Assembly (NCBI GenBank): GCA_902363735.1
Contig: CABJBA010000004.1
Coordinates: 1-64,000 of the forward strand
DNA: 64,000 nucleotides
Origin: Clostridiaceae bacterium
Lineage (GTDB): Bacteria; Bacillota; Clostridia; Lachnospirales; Lachnospiraceae
Direction: 5' to 3'
The notes under the pieces are model-generated. The model was not told the origin of the DNA and ran no database searches. It saw only the letters and a program-made list of their open reading frames with translations. Position numbers and translations under genes: made by a program. Shown here piece by piece: positions 26,826 to 33,401 of this stretch. How positions within the stretch are numbered: position 1 is the stretch's first letter; the number at the start of each line of letters is the position of its first letter.

Positions 26826-28220
26826 TTAATCCTCAGCCAAAGCGGCCTTAATCATAATGGCACATTCAATCCGTTTTTTCTGCATTTCACACCCAATATC
26901 ATAAGCATCCGTCAGCTTTCCATGGAAGTTATAGGAGTTAGCGGCACATCCTCCGCTGCAGTAAAATCTTGCGAAACAGTCCCTGCACTTATCCTTTGCA
27001 TAGACGTTGCAGAGCTTGAACTCATCACGGAGATCTGTTCTGGTCACACCTGTGTCCACATTTCCCAAAAGGAACTCGTCCTGGCCTACAAACTGGTGAC
27101 ATGGATATAAATCCCCCCAGGGAGTCACTGCCAGATACTCAGTTCCTGAGCCGCAGCCTGACAAGCGCTTTGCCACGCAGGGGCCTTGAGTTAAATCAAT
27201 ATTAAAATGGAAGAAATTAAAGCCTTTTCCTTCCTTCTGGCGCTTGATATATTCCACTGCCAGCTTGTCGTATTCATCATTAATGCGGGAGATATCTTCT
27301 TCCCTGATAGCGTATTCCTCTTCGGGCTGGGCCACCACCGGCTCTATGGACATGCTGGAAAAACCTAAGTCTGCAAACTCCAGAACATCCTTTGCAAAGT
27401 CAATGTTGTTGCGCGTAAAAGTTCCTCTGATATAATGGTCCTTATTCCCTCTTAAGTTGGCGAATTTCTGGAACTTGGGTACAATCAGATCATAGCTGCC
27501 TGTTCCGTTCCGGAAAGGACGCATCTTATCGTTGACTTCTTTTCTGCCGTCAAGACTTAACACTACATTGCTCATTTCCCTGTTGCAGAACTCCATGATC
27601 TCATCATTAAGGAGTACGCCGTTAGTAGTCATAGTAAAACGGAAGTTCTTATTATATTCTGCCTCTTTTGAGCGTCCGTATGCAACAAGCTGCTTTACAA
27701 CCTCCCAATTCATAAGAGGCTCTCCGCCGAAAAAGTCTACTTCTAAGTTTCTTCTGTTGCCGGAATTTGCAATGAGAAAATCCAGGGCCTTTTTGCCCAC
27801 CTCAAAAGACATGAGAGCTCTTCTGCCATGATACTCTCCCTCTTCGGCAAAGCAGTAACGGCAGGCTAAGTTGCAGTCATGGGCTATGTGAAGACAGAGG
27901 GCCTTTACCACTGTTTCTCTCTTTTTGAAATCAACGATGTAATCGTGGTAGGTATCTTTTGTAAACAACTCTCCTGACTGAATTAAATATCGGATCTCTT
28001 CTAAAGCCTCCTTCACCTCTGATTCCCCGTATTTGGGGGAAAGACAGACGAGGATTGCTTCCTCCACATCTTTTTTAAGGGCTTCCGGCTCTTCCATATC
28101 AGGTACCATGGAAGAAGCAATCTCAATGGCCTCATACATAACCGGATCTACAGAGTGAACGGAACCGCTGTTGACATCCATAACAATATGGAAGCCGTTA
28201 TTCATATATTGATGAATCAC
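26826..28220 (-). CDS. SCIFF (six-Cys ranthipeptide) radical SAM maturase
   Basis: A 464-aa radical SAM/SPASM enzyme that forms sulfur-to-carbon thioether bridges in the SCIFF peptide. An N-terminal RRE-like peptide-binding region (residues 1-95) precedes the cluster motif CNLACRYC (C116, C120, C123), then FFGGEPLMNW and a C-terminal SPASM region with GCGSGTEYLAVTPWGDLYPC and CRDCFARFYCSGGCAANSY. The start is GTG at 28220 with AAGGAG eight bases upstream. The precursor gene is 84 bp upstream and tgt is 18 bp downstream, the standard clostridial arrangement. Confidence 0.95.
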   Translation of the reverse strand: MIHQYMNNGFHIVMDVNSGSVHSVDPVMYEAIEIASSMVPDMEEPEALKKDVEEAILVCLSPKYGESEVKEALEEIRYLIQSGELFTKDTYHDYIVDFKKRETVVKALCLHIAHDCNLACRYCFAEEGEYHGRRALMSFEVGKKALDFLIANSGNRRNLEVDFFGGEPLMNWEVVKQLVAYGRSKEAEYNKNFRFTMTTNGVLLNDEIMEFCNREMSNVVLSLDGRKEVNDKMRPFRNGTGSYDLIVPKFQKFANLRGNKDHYIRGTFTRNNIDFAKDVLEFADLGFSSMSIEPVVAQPEEEYAIREEDISRINDEYDKLAVEYIKRQKEGKGFNFFHFNIDLTQGPCVAKRLSGCGSGTEYLAVTPWGDLYPCHQFVGQDEFLLGNVDTGVTRTDLRDEFKLCNVYAKDKCRDCFARFYCSGGCAANSYNFHGKLTDAYDIGCEMQKKRIECAIMIKAALAED

Positions 28221-28252
28221 TTATATTCTCCTTTACAATAGCAAGCGAATAA

Positions 28253-28278
28253 CCCCTACCGTCATAGGACCGTAGGGG
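28253..28278 (-). terminator. Attenuator-like hairpin between SCIFF precursor and maturase
   Basis: The minus strand reads CCCCTAC / GTAGGGG with an inner GTC/GAC pairing. No long T run follows, so partial read-through or RNA processing is more likely than full termination. Such a hairpin would give more precursor than enzyme. Confidence 0.55.
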
Positions 28279-28304
28279 CATCTGCTTACCTGCTTTTAGT
28301 TAAA

Positions 28305-28451
28305 CTAACGGTTGCTGTTTTCGCAGCTCTGGTTTCCTACTGTACAGGATGTTTTGCAGGCTGACTGGCAGGAAGTCTGGCATTCGCCGCAACCGCCTTT
28401 TTTCATAGATTCTTTTAATGTACTGGAATTTAATGTCTTTACGTGCTTCAT
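28305..28451 (-). CDS. SCIFF: six-cysteine ranthipeptide precursor
   Basis: A 48-aa peptide precursor. It begins MKHVKTLNSSTLKESMKKGG and continues with six Cys at positions 21, 24, 28, 32, 36 and 43 (core CGECQTSCQ then SACKTSC and NQSC), matching the highly conserved SCIFF family. Each Cys is a potential thioether donor. AGGAGGTG lies eight bases before the ATG and a near-consensus promoter is at 28487-28515. The maturase follows on the same strand. Family function is not settled; proposals include signalling or quorum-type control. Confidence 0.96.
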   Translation of the reverse strand: MKHVKTLNSSTLKESMKKGGCGECQTSCQSACKTSCTVGNQSCENSNR

Positions 28452-28486
28452 GTACTTACACCTCCTGTATGTCCTGATTCTTTGAG

Positions 28487-28515
28487 ATTATATCATATGT
28501 TTTCAGGGAGCGCAA
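28487..28515 (-). promoter_or_regulatory. Promoter of the SCIFF-maturase-tgt-yajC unit
   Basis: On the minus strand, -35 TTGCGC (28510-28515), 17-bp spacer, -10 TATAAT (28487-28492). Confidence 0.7.
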
Positions 28516-28565
28516 GATATTTCCCCTCTCATGGGGATAGGCAGAATTTATGAGAAACCAACATA

Positions 28566-28597
28566 TTAGAATATACTCCCATGCCTTAGAATATACT
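28566..28597 (+). repeat. Direct repeat upstream of the TIGR04086 gene
   Basis: TTAGAATATACT occurs twice (28566-28577 and 28586-28597), 20 bp apart. Each copy contains a TATACT -10-like hexamer; no clear -35 was found. It may be a promoter with a repeated operator. Confidence 0.45.
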
Positions 28598-28629
28598 GAA
28601 CCATAAGACAAGACATAAGGAGTAATCGG

Positions 28630-28989
28630 ATGGAAAAATCAAAGCTTCAGGTCACACTCAGAAACCTTCTCATCACCTACATATTGACCGGAATTCTGCT
28701 GGTGATCCTGGCCTTCGCACTTTATAGATTCCGTTTGAAGGAAGGTCAGATCCGTCTGGGCGTCAATGCAGTTTATGGGATCACCTGCCTTATAGGCGGC
28801 ATCTTAATGGGTAAAAGCATACGGCAAAGGCGCTTCTTCTGGGGACTTTTGCTGGGACTTACTTACTTCGTGGTGCTCTTAGGTGTCTCCTACATACTCA
28901 ACAAGGGGCTGACAGGGTCCATGAACCAGATATTGACCACCATGGCCATCTGCGCTGCCACCGGAACCGCGGGCGGAATGCTCAGTTAA
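28630..28989 (+). CDS. TIGR04086 family membrane protein
   Basis: A 119-aa protein with four predicted membrane segments (about residues 12-28, 44-62, 68-87 and 98-118) and basic loops, fitting the TIGR04086 putative membrane family of Clostridia. AAGGAG lies seven bases upstream of the ATG. It is divergent from the SCIFF precursor, a neighbourhood recalled as recurrent for this family. Function is unknown. Confidence 0.8.
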   Translation: MEKSKLQVTLRNLLITYILTGILLVILAFALYRFRLKEGQIRLGVNAVYGITCLIGGILMGKSIRQRRFFWGLLLGLTYFVVLLGVSYILNKGLTGSMNQILTTMAICAATGTAGGMLS

Positions 28990-29035
28990 GATGAATTTGC
29001 TCACCGAGCAAAGAGAGAACCTTCTGGGGGGATAA
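28990..29035 (+). repeat. 45/46-bp palindromic repeat, intergenic copy
   Basis: It begins GATGAATTTGCTCACCGAGC and ends CTGGGGGGATAA, starting right after the TIGR04086 stop codon. TTTGCTC/GAGCAAA form a hairpin and a CC-N-CTGGGGGG half-palindrome follows. Two further copies lie in tandem, inverted, inside the alcohol dehydrogenase gene at 41961-42050. Confidence 0.85.
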
Positions 29036-29037
29036 AG

Positions 29038-29077
29038 AAAAAAGCAAGTGTACTGATCAATTGTACGCTTGCTTTTT
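29038..29077. terminator. Bidirectional terminator
   Basis: A stem of AAAGCAAG-N-GTAC with GTAC-N-CTTGCTTT, around a ~9-base loop and flanked by A and T runs. It lies between the convergent TIGR04086 and nitroreductase genes. Confidence 0.85.
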
Positions 29078-29082
29078 CTGAT

Positions 29083-29655
29083 TTATTTTACAATACGGAC
29101 CCGCTTGGAAATGTCCTCTTTCTCCTTTAGCCCCGGCTCTTCCACAATGCCTCCAAAGGGCATCTGAGCGATGAGCTGATAGCTTTCCGGAACATCGAAC
29201 AGTTCCCGGACCTTCTGGTCAATCACTGGGTTGTAATGCTGCAGGGAAGCTCCGATTCCCAATTCTCTCAGTTCGCTCCAGATGCTGATCTGCAGCATGG
29301 CATTGGCCTGAAGGGCCCAGCCCGGAAAATTGCCTGCATAGGAAGGGAACTGGTCCTGAAGGCCTTTTACAACTGCCTGGTCATAAAAATATAGAACCGT
29401 TCCTGCTCCCGCTTTAAAGCTGTCTGTTTTGTCCTTGGGAACCTGACCGTCAAAAACCTCGTAAATGGAATCCCATAACAAATCATGTTTTTCTCCCAGG
29501 GCAATCACAAGACGGGAACTTTTCATGTTAAATGCATCCGGCACCAGTTCGGCCAGTGCTTCAATGCTCTTTGTCACTTCCTCAATGGTCACCGGAAGTT
29601 CTTTACTGATGCTATAATAGCTTCTTCTTTTTTCTAATGCATTTATAATGCTCAT
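29083..29655 (-). CDS. Nitroreductase family protein
   Basis: A 190-aa FMN-dependent oxidoreductase of the nitroreductase superfamily. The N-terminal FMN phosphate-binding motif RRSYYSIS, DAFNMKSSRLVIAL and the C-terminal QMPFGGIVEEPG fit the Frm2/YdgI-like subgroup, which tends to be short. It probably reduces nitro- or quinone-like compounds with NAD(P)H; the physiological substrate is unknown. It follows the LspA-like gene by 43 bp on the same strand and ends at a bidirectional terminator. Confidence 0.88.
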   Translation of the reverse strand: MSIINALEKRRSYYSISKELPVTIEEVTKSIEALAELVPDAFNMKSSRLVIALGEKHDLLWDSIYEVFDGQVPKDKTDSFKAGAGTVLYFYDQAVVKGLQDQFPSYAGNFPGWALQANAMLQISIWSELRELGIGASLQHYNPVIDQKVRELFDVPESYQLIAQMPFGGIVEEPGLKEKEDISKRVRIVK

Positions 29656-29698
29656 ATGAAATCCTCCTTATATTTTAAATATTTAATCCCCTCTTTAT

Positions 29699-30166
29699 TC
29701 ACCGGTCTTTAATAGCCCGGACCACCTCCACTGTCAAAAGAATGGCAGCTCCCAGAAAGATACAGATATCACCAAGGTTAAAAATAACCTTTTTCAGCTT
29801 TCCGTACTGGAGGCTGAAGTAGTCCACCACATAATGGCGAACCAGTCTGTCATATAAATTACTGGCAGCGCCGCCCAGGGCTATGGCAAGTGCCAGCTTT
29901 TCTGCGTGCCTTCCCTTTCGCTGGAGAAGACATGCAAAAATCCCGGCTCCGAAGGAGGCCACGGCAAGAGGAACCATCTGCACCAAAGACTGGTTTTCCT
30001 TTAAAAATCCGAAAGGAAAGCCGGAATTGTGATTCTTATGGAGAAGAATCTTTCCTCCGCTGCCTTCCAGCTCTTTGGGAAAGGCAGCTTCATCCTGTTC
30101 CTCAATAACGTTTTTTATAAAAAGATCCAGAGCTGCCAGCAATGCGGTAATACCCATATAGATCAT
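29699..30166 (-). CDS. Signal peptidase II (LspA) family protein
   Basis: A 155-aa polytopic membrane protease of the LspA family, which removes lipoprotein signal peptides. The catalytic blocks GGAASNLYDRLVRHYVVDYF and FNLGDICIF carry the two expected Asp residues. The N terminus is less typical: an extended loop with KELEGSGGKILLHKNHNSGF. AGGAGG lies seven bases upstream of the ATG. No rluD or ileS neighbour is visible, and the divergence suggests a second LspA paralogue rather than the main enzyme. Confidence 0.82.
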   Translation of the reverse strand: MIYMGITALLAALDLFIKNVIEEQDEAAFPKELEGSGGKILLHKNHNSGFPFGFLKENQSLVQMVPLAVASFGAGIFACLLQRKGRHAEKLALAIALGGAASNLYDRLVRHYVVDYFSLQYGKLKKVIFNLGDICIFLGAAILLTVEVVRAIKDR

Positions 30167-30236
30167 AACATGTCCTCCTTCTGCCTTTCGTCAAGCGGTT
30201 AATCCACTGTTTTTATTATCTCCTTAATATAAGCAA

Positions 30237-31667
30237 TTAACCCCTCATCTGGATGAATGGACCGCCGTTCTTATCCAGATAAGCCCTGGTTATGACCACA
30301 GAACCGATATTGGCATCCTTGGGAATCTCATACATAATATCCAGCATAAAGCCTTCGATAATGGCCCGCAAAGCTCTGGCTCCTGTTTTTTTCTTAAGTG
30401 CCTCCTCTGCAATCCATTCCAGAGCTTCCTCCTCAAATACCAGATTTACCTCATCCATCTCCAAAAGCTTCTTATACTGTTTTAAAATAGCATTTTTCGG
30501 TTCTTTTAAAATACGGATCATCAAATCCCTGCTTAAAGATTCCAGGGTCACAGTTATGGGCAGACGGCCTAAAAATTCAGGAATCATACCGAATTTTCTC
30601 AAATCTTCGTTAGTCACTTTTGTCAGTATATTGGAATCCTTCTCATATTCATCTTTTAACTCTGCCGAAAAACCTATGGAGGACTTTTCCTTCAGCCTTT
30701 CCTTTATAATATCTTCCATATCGGGAAAGGCACCGCCGCAGATGAATAAGATGTTTTCCGTACTGACAGAGGTCATGGGAGTCAGGGCATTTTTCTGGTT
30801 GGAGCCTACCGGAACCTCTACTGTGCTGCCCTCCAGAAGCTTTAAAAGTTCCTGCTGAACAGACTCTCCGCTCACGTCTCTGCTGCTGGCGCTTTTTTTC
30901 TTAGCAATTTTATCGATTTCATCAATAAATACAATGCCCCGCTCCGCTTTGTCCACATCATTTCCGGCAGCCGATAAAAGCTTGGATATAACACTTTCAA
31001 TGTCATCGCCTATGTAACCCGCCTCTGTTAAGGAAGTTGCATCAGCGATAGCTAAGGGAACGTCTAAAAGTTTTGCCAGGGTTTTTACCAGATAAGTCTT
31101 CCCGCTTCCCGTGGGGCCGATCATCAAAATATTGGATTTTTCAATCTGTATGCTATCTTGTTCCTCCTTCTGACCGGCTGAAAGGTAAACCCTTTTATAA
31201 TGATTATAAACTGCTACGGAAATCACCCTTTTTGCCTGCTCCTGCCCGATGATGTAATCATCCAGTTTCTGCTTGATGATGTGCGGGGCAGGGATGTCCT
31301 TCCGCTCCAGTTCAGGCTTTGACTCCTTGCCTGTTCGCTTTTTAATCTTCTGCCTGTTTGGTATCTCTATATCCTCAGGTTTTAAGTTTCCCAAATCATT
31401 TAAATTTAAATTCATGTAGGGCATGCCCTGGATTTTCGATAGGTCAAATCCTCCCTGGCTTACGGAGTCAAAGGCCTTTTGCATACAGTTATGACATAAG
31501 CTCATGCCAACGGGCATGGAAACCATTGGCCCTGCTACATGCTCCGGCCTGCGGCAAACGTAGCAGACTTTTTCATATTCCTCATCCTCTTTTTTCTTTT
31601 TATCACCTTCTGAGACAGAAACTGTTTTGCTCTCTTCTTTCTCCTCAGGAATATATTTATCGTCCAA
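30237..31667 (-). CDS. ClpX-like AAA+ unfoldase (divergent paralogue)
   Basis: A 476-aa AAA+ ATPase with the ClpX domain order. The N-terminal zinc-binding domain has C35, C38, C58 and C61. Walker A is GPTGSGKT, Walker B IVFIDEIDKI, and the sensor-2 region GARALRAIIEGFM. The ClpP-docking IGF loop is present (SSIGFSAE), but the substrate-gripping RKH loop of canonical ClpX is replaced by VGSNQKNALTPM. It is longer than typical ClpX (~420-430 aa), with an extended charged N terminus and linker. The start is TTG with AGGAG eight bases upstream. There is no tig or clpP nearby, so it is likely a second ClpX with its own substrates. Confidence 0.85.
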   Translation of the reverse strand: MDDKYIPEEKEESKTVSVSEGDKKKKEDEEYEKVCYVCRRPEHVAGPMVSMPVGMSLCHNCMQKAFDSVSQGGFDLSKIQGMPYMNLNLNDLGNLKPEDIEIPNRQKIKKRTGKESKPELERKDIPAPHIIKQKLDDYIIGQEQAKRVISVAVYNHYKRVYLSAGQKEEQDSIQIEKSNILMIGPTGSGKTYLVKTLAKLLDVPLAIADATSLTEAGYIGDDIESVISKLLSAAGNDVDKAERGIVFIDEIDKIAKKKSASSRDVSGESVQQELLKLLEGSTVEVPVGSNQKNALTPMTSVSTENILFICGGAFPDMEDIIKERLKEKSSIGFSAELKDEYEKDSNILTKVTNEDLRKFGMIPEFLGRLPITVTLESLSRDLMIRILKEPKNAILKQYKKLLEMDEVNLVFEEEALEWIAEEALKKKTGARALRAIIEGFMLDIMYEIPKDANIGSVVITRAYLDKNGGPFIQMRG

Positions 31668-31712
31668 GCTGTAATCTCCTTTTGTATATCATAATCTACT
31701 TTGTACCAGACT

Positions 31713-31741
31713 ATTATAAATCATTTGACAGTCTCCTACAA
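31713..31741 (-). promoter_or_regulatory. Promoter of the clpX-like gene
   Basis: On the minus strand, -35 TTGTAG (31736-31741), 17-bp spacer, -10 TATAAT (31713-31718). Confidence 0.65.
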
Positions 31742-31775
31742 GTATTGACAGGCACTTTAGATTTTTTTAATGAAA

Positions 31776-31811
31776 AAAGCCTTCCAGGCCGGTTACAAAG
31801 CCTGGAAAGCT
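31776..31811 (-). terminator. Intrinsic terminator after htrA
   Basis: The minus strand shows a GCTTTCCAGGC / GCCTGGAAGGC stem followed by TTTTTTC, a few bases past the htrA stop. Confidence 0.85.
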
Positions 31812-31823
31812 TCTTATCTGCTA

Positions 31824-33239
31824 TTACTGCTGAGAAGTCTCTGCCGGTCTGCTTCCAAGAACCAAACTTATTTCCTTCTCCACATACTGACCGTTCTCAA
31901 GGGACTGTACTGTAAGGGTTACAGTGGTTCCTCCCTCGTAGTATTTCAGCATATTGGTCAGATCATCATAGGTTTTGATACCCTGGCCGTCAAACTTGGT
32001 AATGATGTCCTTTTCTCTTAAATCAGACTTGGATGCTGCTCCGCCTTCTACGATTTTGTAGATAAATACACCCTGAGGCATACCCAGCTGCTCACTTGTG
32101 ACGCTGTCAATATTCTTGCACTGAACACCTAAGTAACCTTGTTTATCACTTGCGACCTGGGTTCTGGTCTTCTTTGTCATCAGGTTGTCAATAATATCCT
32201 GGGCCTTGGAAATAGGAATGGCGTAGCCGATACCCTCTACATCTGTAGAAGAATATTTGGCTGAGTTAATGGCAATAACCTGACCCTGCATATTTAAAAG
32301 CGCGCCGCCGCTATTGCCCGGATTAATGGCTGCATCTGTCTGGATTAAGTCCTGATTAACGCCGCCGTCAGTCTGGATGGTACGGTTTAAAGCACTGACA
32401 TAACCTACTGTAACAGACTGTCCGTAACCGAGAGCGTTTCCGATGGCTACCACTCCCTGGCCTACCTTTAAATCATCAGAGCTTCCGAGGGAGGCGACAG
32501 CAATCTGGGAGAGAGTTTCACTTGGTATATTATTTAAAGGAATTGCAATGACAGCCAGATCGCTGTCTGCATCAGTTCCCTTAATAGCTGCATCTACTGC
32601 TGTTTCATCAATAAAGGTAACCTTTAACTGGTCTGCTCCCTGTACCACATGGTTGTTGGTCACAATCAAAAGTTCTTCGTCATTTTTTCCTACAATAAAT
32701 CCGGAACCGCTGCCCACACCTTCTCTCTGCATAGGGCCGAACCAGGTCTGGCTTTCATAAAGGACTTTGCTTGTAATGGCAACTACCGATGGCATAGAAC
32801 TATCTACAATGGCAGAAACATCATTTCCTGCAAAAGCAGTTCCTCCGGTACTGGCTGATTTGGCTCCGTCAGGTGCTGTTACGGAAGGAAGAGTTTCAAC
32901 CTTGCTGATCTCCACTGAGTTTTTATTGGTATAAGCACCTGCTGCCAGATTAATGCCCACCATGGTTCCTCCGGCTACGACTCCAAAGACCAGGGCTCCC
33001 GCTACAAGTCCGGCTGCTTTTTTTGCAAATCCGCCCTTTCTCTTGGGCTGTTCTTCTAAATAACCGTTTTCCCGGGCTGTCTGGCGGTACTGGTATTCCT
33101 GATAGTGGGGAATACTCTGGGATTGTCTGGTTTCCTCAGGATCAGGGTCTCTCATAATAAAATTAGTAGTAACCGTCTCTTCTTTATAATCTTCAGGATT
33201 TATGCCACCTGTTTTGTTGTTATCGTCTTCGTTATACAT
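31824..33239 (-). CDS. htrA: HtrA/DegP-type S1C serine protease with PDZ domain
   Basis: A membrane-anchored quality-control protease (471 aa). The N-terminal ~70 residues are cytoplasmic, acidic and Gln/Tyr-rich, followed by one membrane helix (about residues 74-96). The trypsin-like domain has His in VTNNHVV, Asp in DSDLAVI and Ser in NPGNSGGALL. A C-terminal PDZ domain (KQGYLGVQCKNIDS ... LREKDIITKFDGQGI) follows. The protease faces outside the cell. No two-component genes (cssRS-like) are adjacent. A terminator lies just downstream. Confidence 0.94.
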   Translation of the reverse strand: MYNEDDNNKTGGINPEDYKEETVTTNFIMRDPDPEETRQSQSIPHYQEYQYRQTARENGYLEEQPKRKGGFAKKAAGLVAGALVFGVVAGGTMVGINLAAGAYTNKNSVEISKVETLPSVTAPDGAKSASTGGTAFAGNDVSAIVDSSMPSVVAITSKVLYESQTWFGPMQREGVGSGSGFIVGKNDEELLIVTNNHVVQGADQLKVTFIDETAVDAAIKGTDADSDLAVIAIPLNNIPSETLSQIAVASLGSSDDLKVGQGVVAIGNALGYGQSVTVGYVSALNRTIQTDGGVNQDLIQTDAAINPGNSGGALLNMQGQVIAINSAKYSSTDVEGIGYAIPISKAQDIIDNLMTKKTRTQVASDKQGYLGVQCKNIDSVTSEQLGMPQGVFIYKIVEGGAASKSDLREKDIITKFDGQGIKTYDDLTNMLKYYEGGTTVTLTVQSLENGQYVEKEISLVLGSRPAETSQQ

Positions 33240-33348
33240 AAGCTTAATCCCCTTTCATTTATATTAGTGTTTCTTTGTTAATGAGAGTTTATCAATGAAT
33301 TGTGACCAATTTGTGATAAAAATATATTAAAAATGTGAAAATAAAATC

Positions 33349-33391
33349 ACCCCGTATCAGATACCTGTCAAAGCTGGTATCTTTACGGGGT
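33349..33391 (-). terminator. Intrinsic terminator at the end of the polysaccharide operon
   Basis: ACCCCGTA...GATACC pairs with GGTATC...TACGGGGT around a ~9-base loop, 11 bp past the LCP stop on the minus strand; T-rich sequence follows. Confidence 0.75.
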
Positions 33392-33401
33392 AATTTTTCT
33401 A

